From NCBI GenBank assembly GCA_963772555.1, contig CAVYXQ010000001.1, positions 310,001 to 374,000 of the forward strand: a DNA stretch of 64,000 nt, given 5' to 3'. Under the pieces are notes generated by a model. The model was not told the origin of the DNA, searched no databases, and saw only the letters and a program-made list of their open reading frames with translations. The DNA is from Roseiarcus sp963772555. Lineage in GTDB: Bacteria > Pseudomonadota > Alphaproteobacteria > Rhizobiales > Beijerinckiaceae. Made by a program: the position numbers and the translations under genes. How positions within the stretch are numbered: the first letter of the stretch is position 1; every line of letters starts with the position of its first letter. Below are positions 56,994-64,000 of this stretch, piece after piece.

Positions 56994-58124
56994 ATGAGAA
57001 TTGCATTCGTATTGTCTGGGCTTCATCGTGTGGAGAGAGGTGCGGAGCGCGCGTTCATATCAGTCGCCGATGAATTGGCCAAATTGGGAGACACAGTCAC
57101 TCTAATCGGATCGGGTCGCAAGACGAACAATGACCGTTATAAATTCTTACGTGCCGGCAGTATAAGGCGTGAGTACTTTGAGAGATTTCCTTCTTTGCCT
57201 ACGCTCAGAGATGAATGTGGTTACGAAGAACTCACATTTACGCCTAGCCTAAGTCTGAAGTATAGGCCAACCTGTTACGATATAACGGTGACTTGTAGCT
57301 ATCCGTTTACGAATTGGATCCTTCGCCGGCCTGTCCTGCATGGCTTCCGTCCACGACATATATTTGTTACCCAAAATGGTGACTTTCCAGCAACGGCAAG
57401 TCAATCCGGTGGCAGGAAATCAGAATACAGATTTTTTGGATGCGATGGACTCGTTTGCATAAATCCCGATTTCTTCGAACGAAACAAACACTATTGGAAT
57501 TGCCGCCTTATTCCAAATGGCGTTGACTGTGATCGTTTTTGGCCTGGCGCGTCTCGGCGCGACGAGCTAGGCCTTCCACGCGAGCGATGTGTTGTACTGA
57601 TGGTGAGCGCCCTGATTCCGAGCAAACGCGTTGAGATTGGTATTGAAGCGGTCAGTCGGATCCCGGATGCGCATCTGGTGGTTGCCGGAGATGGGCCTTT
57701 GCGGAACTCAATCGCGGCCGCGGCGTCAAGATCATTGCCCGGCAGGTTCACACAATTGACTATTCCATCGGGAAAAATCCCGATGCTGTACCAATCTGCA
57801 GACGTCTTCTTACATTGTTCATTAGATGAGTCTTTTGGAAATGTATTCGTTGAAGCAATGGCGTGCGGTTTGCCAATTGTTGCTCATGACACGCCGCGTG
57901 CGCGCTGGATTGTGGGAGATCACGAGAGTCTCGTTGACACAATTGATGCGACGGCCGTGGCCGAAGGGATACAACGTGCGCGTCAGTCCTATACTGCTGG
58001 ACGACAGGAGCGAATTGAAAGAGCAAGTAAGTTCTCTTGGAGTAGTATTGCTAAAGAGTACCGACAATTTTTTGTTGATATCATCGATGGATCACATAAT
58101 AATGCTAAACTTGCGCAACTTTGA
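56994..58124 (+). CDS. GT4-family glycosyltransferase
   Basis: 376 residues. N-domain MRIAFVLSGLHRVERGAERA; donor-binding domain VLMVSALIPSKRVEIGIEAV, VAGDGPLRNSIAAAA, DESFGNVFVEAMACGLPIVA (E-x7-E). The gene is AT-richer than the window average, so it may have been acquired. It probably transfers a hexose to the local glycan. Confidence 0.9.
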   Translation: MRIAFVLSGLHRVERGAERAFISVADELAKLGDTVTLIGSGRKTNNDRYKFLRAGSIRREYFERFPSLPTLRDECGYEELTFTPSLSLKYRPTCYDITVTCSYPFTNWILRRPVLHGFRPRHIFVTQNGDFPATASQSGGRKSEYRFFGCDGLVCINPDFFERNKHYWNCRLIPNGVDCDRFWPGASRRDELGLPRERCVVLMVSALIPSKRVEIGIEAVSRIPDAHLVVAGDGPLRNSIAAAASRSLPGRFTQLTIPSGKIPMLYQSADVFLHCSLDESFGNVFVEAMACGLPIVAHDTPRARWIVGDHESLVDTIDATAVAEGIQRARQSYTAGRQERIERASKFSWSSIAKEYRQFFVDIIDGSHNNAKLAQL

Positions 58125-58135
58125 ACCGGATTAGG

Positions 58136-58205
58136 GATTTTTTGCGCACGAGCGGGAGCGCGTCAAGGAAGGTCTGCATCGGGGTCTTACCCGAAACACC
58201 ACTCG
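58136..58205 (-). mobile_element. IS481-type transposase tail fragment
   Basis: The minus strand reads GKTPMQTFLDALPLVRKKSL, matching the C-terminal end of IS481-like integrases (GKTPMQTFLD). Only about 25 codons remain. Confidence 0.45.
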
Positions 58206-58443
58206 AGGGCAGACCGGCAGGTACCTCTACCATCGTTCGCATCACGGACGGGGACTGCCGGAACCTCGGAGATTGACGGCGGACAGTCGCCCGAGAGGCC
58301 ATCAGACAGACGCCGAGCGCGACCGCTTCCAGCGTCCGGCTCGAAGGATCGACCGTCGGCCAGTGAAGATCGTTCGTCTTGGCGTCGCGGCAGAATGGGC
58401 TGTTTAGCGCCGTCGGGGACAACAACGAATTGCGGCGCATGCG

Positions 58444-59593
58444 ATGAGAATAGTGATTATCGGCGCGGGCTATGTCGGACTTGTTTCTGGAGCCTGTCTG
58501 GCTGATTTCGGACAGGAGGTCATCTGCGTCGACACCGATGTAGGCAAGATCGCGGCCCTCCAAGCGGGTCGGGTGCCGATCTACGAGCCAGGCCTTGGCG
58601 AATTGGTGGCGGCCAATCAAAGCGCACGGCGCCTCGCATTCACAACGAGCCTCAAGGATGCCGGACAAGGCGCCAAAGCGATCTTCATCGCGGTGGGAAC
58701 GCCATCACTGGCGGAGGTCGGATCCGCCGGGCGGCCGAATAGTTTATACCAAGAACTCGCTGATCGGGACCGGTGTGCCAATTCGCGCATTCCAACAGAC
58801 ATCATCCGCCCGGGCTGATCGGGAATCGCATCCGTAAGTCGTAATCAGCGAATCTTGGTATTACACCTCGCGACGCAGTTCGGAGATGATCAAATACGGG
58901 GCCAACGTCTTCCTAGCGATGAAGGTGACGTTCATCAACGAAATCGCCGATCTTTGCGAGCGCCTTGACGCCGACGTGATGGACGTTTCGCTCGGCATCG
59001 GCCTGGACGACCGCATCGGAGCGAAGTTCCTCAACCCCGGGCCCGGTTTCGGCGGCTCGTGCTTTCCTAAAGACACCCTTGCCCTGACCAAGCTTGCCAT
59101 CGAGGCGAAGGCGCCGATCCGGCTGGTAGAGACTCTGGTGGATGTCAACGACAAGCGCAAACTGGCGATGGCGGCGAAGGTCGTGAAGGCCTGCGGCGGT
59201 TCCATCGCCGGCAAGCGGATCGGCGTTCTGAGCTTAACGTACAAGCCGAAGACCGACGACATGCGGGACGCCCCGAGCCTCGTCATCATTCCGGAATTGC
59301 AGGTCGCCGGAGCCCGCATCGTCGCTTACGACCCGGAGGGCACCAAAATGGCGAGGACTATGCTGCCCGGAGTCGAGTTCGCTGACGATGCCTATAGTGC
59401 CCTTGAGGGTGCAAACGCGGGCGTCATCATCACCGAATGGGATGAGTTCCGGGCCCTCGATCTCGCGCGAGTCAAAGCCGCGCTCGCTACGCCGACCCTG
59501 ATCGATATGCGGAACATCTATCCGATTAAGACAATGAAGGCCCTAGGCTTTCGATGTGTCAGCGTGGGGCGGGGGTACAACGGCGAGGGCTAG
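58444..59593 (+). pseudogene. UDP-glucose 6-dehydrogenase with decayed middle
   Basis: The 5' part is intact: MRIVIIGAGYVGLVSGACLA, VICVDTDVGKIAALQAG, PIYEPGLGEL, IFIAVGTP. The frame then degenerates and stops at 58818. The 3' part, in another frame from about 58857, has SEMIKYGANVFLAMKVTFIN, the active-site region GPGFGGSCFPKDTLAL (catalytic Cys) and VLSLTYKPKTDDMRDAPSLV to the end. About 110 residues of the middle are lost or scrambled. It once made UDP-glucuronate, the substrate of the UXS at 50.0 kb; whether another copy exists cannot be seen. Confidence 0.85.
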
Positions 59594-59629
59594 AGCGGCG
59601 GACTGTCATTTTGAAACTAGAGGAGGTCC

Positions 59630-59728
59630 TTGCACGATTTTTCCGCGGCAATGGTAGCACACCTCATTGAAGCCGGATTGAACGAAGCCGCCGCAGGCAA
59701 AGCTGTGTCCGGTTGGAAGCCATTTTAG
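59630..59728 (+). CDS. Very short ORF with strong ribosome site
   Basis: 32 codons from a TTG, preceded by GAGGAGG at 4 bases: HDFSAAMVAHLIEAGLNEAA then AGKAVSGWKPF. It is amphipathic. It may be a truncated gene start or a small peptide. Function unknown. Confidence 0.3.
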   Translation: MHDFSAAMVAHLIEAGLNEAAAGKAVSGWKPF

Positions 59729-59786
59729 CGGGCGAACAATTCACTTCCGAAGGAAGTGATTCCCGAAGCCGAAGCCGTATTCGCTT

Positions 59787-60310
59787 TAAAAGGTCGCCCA
59801 TTGTTGCACGGGGCATCGGCGATCGCGCCCATCAGCGTGCGCGGGGTGTGCGCGACGAGCTTGGGCGGTCCGCTCGTCGCGGAGGTCGGCAAATCCATTC
59901 TGTTTCTCGGTTCGCGTTGCGCGGCGAACGCAGCGGCTGCAGCAGCAATCGGCAGGGAGCCGCGAACTCGACGGGAATCCGGAGAGCGGCGTCTGCGTCG
60001 TCACAGACCAGCGCGTCAGCCTCCGCGTCACGCGCCCCCGATGCGGTCGCGCCGGAGCCCCATCCCGGTGGACAAAGCACAATCCGACCCGCGCAACCGC
60101 CAGGGTCAATCAGCGCTGCGGCTGCTTTGGCCACGTCGCCCACGGAGAGCGCACCCGCGCGCCAATCGAGGCGTGGCGAGCAAGATTCCAGCGAAGGCTC
60201 GGAGGCACGCTCGAAACCGTCGAGCGGTAGCACATTGCTTCGCGTTGCAACGACTCAAACGCGGACTGCCGCGCCCTGATAAGACCCGCGAGGTTGGGCG
60301 CTTCAGGCAA
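59787..60310 (-). pseudogene. Adenylating ligase, second copy, truncated and frameshifted
   Basis: It matches the first third of the ligase at 31228-32586 in several frames: LPEAPNLAGLI, LDGFERASEPSLE, VGDVAKAAAALIDPGGCAGR, ARDAEADALVCDDADAA, ETEWI and SGPPKLVAHTPRTLMGAIAD. Homology ends near 59787. The TTG start overlaps the ACP stop by 8 bases, as in copy 1. There is no SDR after it. Confidence 0.8.
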
Positions 60311-60548
60311 GGGCTTCGTCATAGAGAGCGACGAACTCGCCGATTGTGCGGGGGAAGCGCGCGTCCGATGCCGATCCAAGCGGGTCGCGGCCGGTCAGGT
60401 CCTCGAGGCGCACTACAAGGATCGCGAAGCAAAGCGAGTCGAGCCCTGAATCATGGAGGATAAGGTCGTCGGTCAACGGCGCCAAGACTTTGCGCTGTTC
60501 TGCAGCGACAGTGCGAATTTCATCCAGAATGGTCGCCCTCAAGGACAT
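60303..60548 (-). CDS. Acyl carrier protein, second copy
   Basis: 81 residues with the phosphopantetheine Ser in LHDSGLDSLCFAILVVRLED. The C-terminus DARFPRTIGEFVALYDEAL matches the first copy. It looks intact, although the following ligase is broken. It starts 92 bases after the HDO copy. Confidence 0.83.
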   Translation of the reverse strand: MSLRATILDEIRTVAAEQRKVLAPLTDDLILHDSGLDSLCFAILVVRLEDLTGRDPLGSASDARFPRTIGEFVALYDEALA

Positions 60549-60640
60549 GAACGTCGCCCGGTTACAGTAAGACTAAGATCGGCGTCCAGTGCTGCGCGCC
60601 GTAGAGGGCACGCTGCTCCGGAAGTTTGAGGCCAGTGTCG

Positions 60641-61270
60641 TCACGCGGCAAGGCGGGGCGCGGCTTCGACGAGGAGATCCCGAAAAGCTTTCCAGAGTGG
60701 AAGAATGCGATCATCCGCGACAAGATGCCGGCATAAGGAACCGTGCTCGCCGCTGTCCAAGCGAATGTGTTCGACCAGGAAATGACGAAATGCGCCAAGG
60801 GAAGGTTCATCCCAATCCGGAGCGGACAGCATCGCACGGAACACGGTCTCCAGCCCGCCGTCCTCATAGCTTGACAAGCTCATCGCCCTCGTAAGCGGGT
60901 GCATTCGATGAACCTCCTTAAGGTAGGACCGACCGAGGCTGTCCACCCGGTCTCGGGTAGTCTGATTGAGGCCTGACACGGCGACGACCCGCCGCATGAA
61001 CTCATCATGATTTATTCTCTCACCCGCTTGGGCTATGCCTGGATAGGGAGATAGATTGTCGGTATCACATTCGCCCTCGCAAAGCTCAATGAGTTTCCGA
61101 TCCGAGGGATAAAGTTCGCAGGCGATGTGAACCGCCTCCACGAATTGCACCGAGAAATAATAATAGGCGCGACAGGCCGCCATCAGTTCTTCGTGCGTGA
61201 GCGCCGACCAGTTGAGAGCGCCAATCTCACTTATAACAGTATGGTAGCGATCGATTGCATGAACTGTCAT
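60641..61270 (-). CDS. Haem-oxygenase-like diiron oxidase (HDO), second, intact copy
   Basis: 209 residues from ATG 61270 (GGGGGC 8 bases before; a longer frame to 61357 is not conserved). Likely metal ligands: Glu/His around 45-48 (EAVHIA), acidic residues in EGECDTDNL near 65-71, and E167, H168, D172 and H176 in HFLVEHIRLDSGEHG. The all-helical shape and these motifs fit iron-containing redox enzymes such as the UndA, SznF and BesC families, which do oxidative C-C or N-oxygenation chemistry. It heads the second cluster copy. The substrate is unknown. Confidence 0.78.
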   Translation of the reverse strand: MTVHAIDRYHTVISEIGALNWSALTHEELMAACRAYYYFSVQFVEAVHIACELYPSDRKLIELCEGECDTDNLSPYPGIAQAGERINHDEFMRRVVAVSGLNQTTRDRVDSLGRSYLKEVHRMHPLTRAMSLSSYEDGGLETVFRAMLSAPDWDEPSLGAFRHFLVEHIRLDSGEHGSLCRHLVADDRILPLWKAFRDLLVEAAPRLAA

Positions 61271-61576
61271 CTGTTCTGCCCCCAGCAAAGCTAAACAAAA
61301 ACATCGCCCCAACTCGCCGCCGCTGCGAGCGGGGTCATTCCCTAACTGACCCGGCAAGTTTGGAGTCCCGCTTCACCCTAACGAATTGTAGTCCCGCTTC
61401 ACTTCACCCTAACGAAACCGCCTGTTGACAAAGCTGACATAAGGGAAATCGGGTGTCAACTGTTTTCAACCTAGCGGTTGTGGTCCGACAAAACGGAGGT
61501 CGAAGCGTCAGCCTGATGCGAGTTGGTGCGACGCCCAGATCCGATCTCCGGCGCTCTTCCTCGTAGTCTCTACTCT
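61271..61576. other. Intergenic region with an imperfect repeat
   Basis: AGTCCCGCTTCACCCTAACGAA at 61364-61385 recurs at 61390-61416 with a 5-base insertion. TTGACA near 61434 points away from the HDO gene. No gene is supported. Confidence 0.5.
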
Positions 61577-61867
61577 AGAGGATGCACAGGATGATCGGCG
61601 ATCCTGGGGAGAACGTCGGCGAGCCAAGCCTGCGGATCAATTTCGTTGAGCTTTGCTGTCCCAATAAGCGTGTACATCAAGGCCGCTCTTCCGGCCGAGC
61701 GCGAGGCCGCGCAAGGCGCGTTCGGCGGCGTTGTTGAGAGGCAGATGCGGCCGTCTTCGAGGAATCGGTCGAAGGATGGCCAACGCGTGAGCCTGTGGTC
61801 GATCGCCTTGGCGAAAGCGGCATCACGCGAGAGCTTGGCGCGCTCGGCGCGCGTCCAGCCTTCTAGA
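61577..61867 (-). mobile_element. IS66-type transposase 3' part, interrupted by IS1634
   Basis: The minus strand reads EGWTRAERAKLSRDAAFAKA, LTRWPSFDRFLEDGR, CLSNNAAERALRGLALGRKS. After a small deletion it continues in another frame as LMYTLIGTAKLNEIDPQAW to HPLE, stop at 61577. The NNAAERALR motif holds the catalytic Glu of IS66 transposases. It joins directly to the 63806-63895 piece if the IS1634 and one CTAGA are removed. Confidence 0.82.
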
Positions 61868-63805
61868 CCCTACTTGAACAGTAAACCGGCCCTCGCGCTT
61901 GCAAGGCATTGATATCCTTGAGGGCGGTGAGGTATTTTCTCAAAATGTGGTGCCACGTTTGCACAGTTTTTGCGCTTGATATTTGGCGGCGAGTCGGATT
62001 CCGTGGTGCTCGATAGCGAGGGCCCATGTTCTTCCGCCTCAAGAAGTCCGGCGAACGCGGCTACGTGCAGATCGTCGAGAACACGCGCGACGGCGCCGCC
62101 GTCCGCCAGAGGGTGATCGCCAATCTGGGCCGTGCCGACGCGTTGGCCGCCTCCGGCGCGCTCGCTTCGCTGATCGCCTCGGGCGCCAAGCTCACCGATC
62201 AGGTTCTGCTGATCAATGCGCTCGATGAGGACGCCCAAGGCGAGCTGTCGGTCGCCGCCAAGCGGATCGGCGGGCCGATGCTGTTCGGCAGAGTTTGGGA
62301 GCGGCTCGGCGTCGCCGACGTCCTGGCCGGCTTGCTGAAGGAGCGCGCGTTCGAGTTTCCGGTCGAGCGCGCCGTGTTCGTCGCCGCGCTGCATCGGCTA
62401 TTCGTTTCGGGATCGGATCGCGACTGTTCGTCGTGGATGGAGGATTACGACATCCCTGGCGCCGAAGGGCTCGATCTGCATCACTTCTACCGCGCCATGG
62501 CCTGGCTCGGCGAGGAGGTGGAGGAGAAGCCCGACGGGGCGCTCGCGCCTCGCTGCGTCAAGGACCTGATCGAGGAGCGGTTGTTCGACCGCCGCCGCGA
62601 TCTCTTCACCGACCTTTCCGTCGTATTCATGGACACCACCAGCCTCTCCTTCTACGGCCAGGGCGGCCAGACGCTCGGCGAGTACGGCTACTCCAAGGAC
62701 TATCGCCCCGATTTGAAGCAGATGATCCTCGGCCTCGTCGTCGACGGCGACGGCCGGCCGATCTGCACCGAGATGTGGCCGGGGAACACCGCCGACGTGA
62801 CGTCGCTGTTGCCGGTGGTCGACCGCTTGCGGGAGCGCTTTTCCATCGGCCGGGTCTGCGTCGTCGCCGACCGTGGCATGATCTCGGCGGCGACCATCGC
62901 CGGACTCGAGGAGCGCAAGCTCGAATATATCCTCGGCGCGCGCGAGCGCTCCGACGCGATCGTGCGCAAGATCGTGCTCGAGAACGACGATCCTTTCGTC
63001 CCCCTGCTCATCGAGCGCAAGGCGGGAGAGACCCAGCTCTTCGTCAAGCAGGTCAAGATCGAAGGCGTCCGCTATGTCGTCTGCCGCAACGAGGCGGAGG
63101 CCGAGAACGACCGCAAGGACCGCGAAGCGATTGTCGCCGCGCTCGACGCGCAATTGAAGAAGGGCGACAAGGCGCTGATCGGCAACTCCGCCTATCGGCG
63201 CTATCTGCGCAAAGTCGCGGCCAAGGGCGCTCGCTCATTCGTGATCGACGTGGGCAAGCTCGCCGAAGAGGCGAGCTTTGACGGGATCTTCGTGCTGCGC
63301 ACGAATGCGAAGGTGACCCCTCTGCAGGCAGTTTTGCGCTATCGCGATCTTCTCCTTGTCGAGGATCTTTTCCGTCGAACCAAGGCGATCATGCGCACGC
63401 GGCCGATCTTCCATTCCTCCGACGCCGCCATCCGCGGCCATGTCTTCTGCTCGTTCCTGGCGCTCGCGATGCAGAAGCATCTCGACGACCTCGCCCGCCA
63501 GGCCAGCCTCGCGCCGGAATGGAAAGACCTCTTGCGCGATCTCGATCGTCTACAACAGGTGCGCATCCATTACCGAGCCGCCGACTGGCTCGTGCGCACC
63601 GACGCCGCGCCAGATGTGACCAGGCTCTTCAAATGCGCCCATGTCGCCCTGCCGTCCCGCGCCCGGCAGGCCCGTCCGCCGCCGCCCCCGCCCAAACACG
63701 ACCGAAAACGCCGCGGTCGCCCAAGGCGTAGTGCCACGCCAACTTGAATTTCGCCGGAACACCAACATAATCAACCATTTGCAAAAATCAGGTGTTCAAG
63801 TCGGG
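61868..63805 (+). mobile_element. IS1634-type insertion sequence, complete
   Basis: 1938 bases with ends CCCTACTTGAACA and (reverse complement) CCCGACTTGAACA, flanked on both sides by CTAGA (61863-61867 and 63806-63810). It encodes one transposase. Removing it and one CTAGA restores the reading AALEGW of the interrupted IS66 transposase, which proves the site. Confidence 0.85.
62026..63747 (+). CDS. IS1634-family transposase
   Basis: 573 residues, full length. N-terminal FFRLKKSGERGYVQIVENTR; DDE regions FMDTTSLSFYGQGG (first Asp) and VVADRGMISAATIAGLEERK (second Asp); the C-terminal part has RTKAIMRTRPIFHSSDAAIR and GHVFCSFLAL. The C-terminus is Pro/Arg/Lys-rich. No frameshift is seen, so the element is probably active or recently arrived. 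Confidence 0.92.
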   Translation: MFFRLKKSGERGYVQIVENTRDGAAVRQRVIANLGRADALAASGALASLIASGAKLTDQVLLINALDEDAQGELSVAAKRIGGPMLFGRVWERLGVADVLAGLLKERAFEFPVERAVFVAALHRLFVSGSDRDCSSWMEDYDIPGAEGLDLHHFYRAMAWLGEEVEEKPDGALAPRCVKDLIEERLFDRRRDLFTDLSVVFMDTTSLSFYGQGGQTLGEYGYSKDYRPDLKQMILGLVVDGDGRPICTEMWPGNTADVTSLLPVVDRLRERFSIGRVCVVADRGMISAATIAGLEERKLEYILGARERSDAIVRKIVLENDDPFVPLLIERKAGETQLFVKQVKIEGVRYVVCRNEAEAENDRKDREAIVAALDAQLKKGDKALIGNSAYRRYLRKVAAKGARSFVIDVGKLAEEASFDGIFVLRTNAKVTPLQAVLRYRDLLLVEDLFRRTKAIMRTRPIFHSSDAAIRGHVFCSFLALAMQKHLDDLARQASLAPEWKDLLRDLDRLQQVRIHYRAADWLVRTDAAPDVTRLFKCAHVALPSRARQARPPPPPPKHDRKRRGRPRRSATPT

Positions 63806-63895
63806 CTAGACTAGCGCAGCGACCAACGGAATGCTCTTCTCCTGGCGCACGGCGCGCGCCGGCGGCGGACAGGCCGTTGATCCGAGAAAGTATTA
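63806..63895 (-). mobile_element. IS66-type transposase 5' side of the insertion
   Basis: The minus strand reads toward the insertion as RAVRQEKSIPLVAAL, the stretch just before EGWTRAERAK in the other piece. RQEKS is typical of IS66 transposases before the catalytic end. Upstream of it the frame is degraded (INGLSAAG...), and another IS follows. Confidence 0.7.
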
Positions 63896-63905
63896 GGGTG
63901 TGGAC

Positions 63906-64000
63906 TCAATTGATCCAATAGCAGAGCGCGGCGATCAGGCAGAGGCCGGCGAGGAAGTTGCGGGCGGTTTTGTCGTATCGGGTCGCGATGGCGCGAAAGT
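63906..64000 (-). CDS. IS5-type transposase, C-terminal end (runs off the window)
   Basis: The minus strand from the window edge reads FRAIATRYDKTARNFLAGLC then LIAALCYWIN and stops at 63906. This is the typical C-terminus of IS5-type transposases (RYDKTARNFL). The rest is outside the window. Confidence 0.75.
   Translation of the reverse strand, partial: FRAIATRYDKTARNFLAGLCLIAALCYWIN

Noticed and set aside
59713..60463. Plus-strand frames over 59.7-60.5 kb
   Set aside because: Shadow of the decayed ligase copy on the minus strand; arginine-rich with no motifs.

Overview
The window reads as a chromosomal segment of a GC-rich alphaproteobacterium, most likely of the Hyphomicrobiales/Rhizobiales (Beijerinckiaceae or Methylocystaceae-like). 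The clues are codon and base composition, GTG/TTG starts with GGAGG-type ribosome sites, a propionyl-CoA carboxylase beta subunit, PEPxxWA-type C-terminal sorting signals, and small families common in that order. No rRNA, tRNA or CRISPR array was seen. The genus is inferred only.

Layout. 0-7.5 kb: housekeeping and accessory genes (VOC protein, pccB, a CoA-binding/O-acetylhomoserine sulfhydrylase fusion with a frameshift, a VapBC pair with a palindromic promoter, a YbjQ protein). 2.5-20 kb: a protein-sorting island with five recognisable PEP-CTERM-type exported proteins (one broken), one mini CTERM-like protein, three tandem SEC-C/TPR/sulfotransferase genes, and a divergent exosortase with a secreted partner. 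Four of the PEP-CTERM genes share a TTGACG promoter, and two also carry a pair of TTACGYAA boxes. 20-26 kb: a LuxR-type regulator, a membrane protein, a frameshifted manC and a cytochrome P450. 26.7-33.3 kb: a NusG paralogue, then a biosynthetic cluster of O-acetylhomoserine sulfhydrylase, a haem-oxygenase-like diiron oxidase (HDO, frameshifted), a MetA-like homoserine acyltransferase, an acyl carrier protein, a stand-alone adenylating ligase and a short-chain dehydrogenase. 34-39 kb: a WecG-STAS fusion glycosyltransferase, an IS5-type element and a Wzz/BY-kinase. 39.8-50 kb: a homodimeric-type pyruvate dehydrogenase E1, an Sfp-type phosphopantetheinyl transferase and a broken one-module NRPS preceded by a CoA-ligase-like gene. 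50-59.6 kb: nucleotide-sugar and glycosyltransferase genes (UXS, two hexapeptide acetyltransferases, three glycosyltransferases, a decayed UDP-glucose dehydrogenase). 59.8-61.3 kb: a second, partly decayed copy of the HDO/ACP/ligase cluster, followed by nested insertion sequences to the window end.

How the parts may work together. The PEP-CTERM proteins would be exported, anchored and processed by the exosortase; exosortase systems usually sit beside exopolysaccharide genes, as here (manC, WecG-STAS, Wzz/BY-kinase, UXS, UGD, glycosyltransferases). The tandem sulfotransferases are candidates for sulfating the exported proteins or the glycan, which is inference. The HDO/MetA-like/ACP/ligase/SDR/OAHS set looks like a small-molecule pathway built on homoserine and a carrier-bound acyl group. 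The phosphopantetheinyl transferase could activate the ACPs and the NRPS carriers.

Decay. The region is full of IS remnants (IS5, IS66, IS1634, IS630, IS200, ISL3 and IS481 types) and frameshifted genes. Three frameshifts are the same event: one extra T turning GAGTC into GAGTTC, that is, at a GANTC (CcrM) motif. This may be a consensus error or a true hotspot, and it decides whether those genes are really broken.
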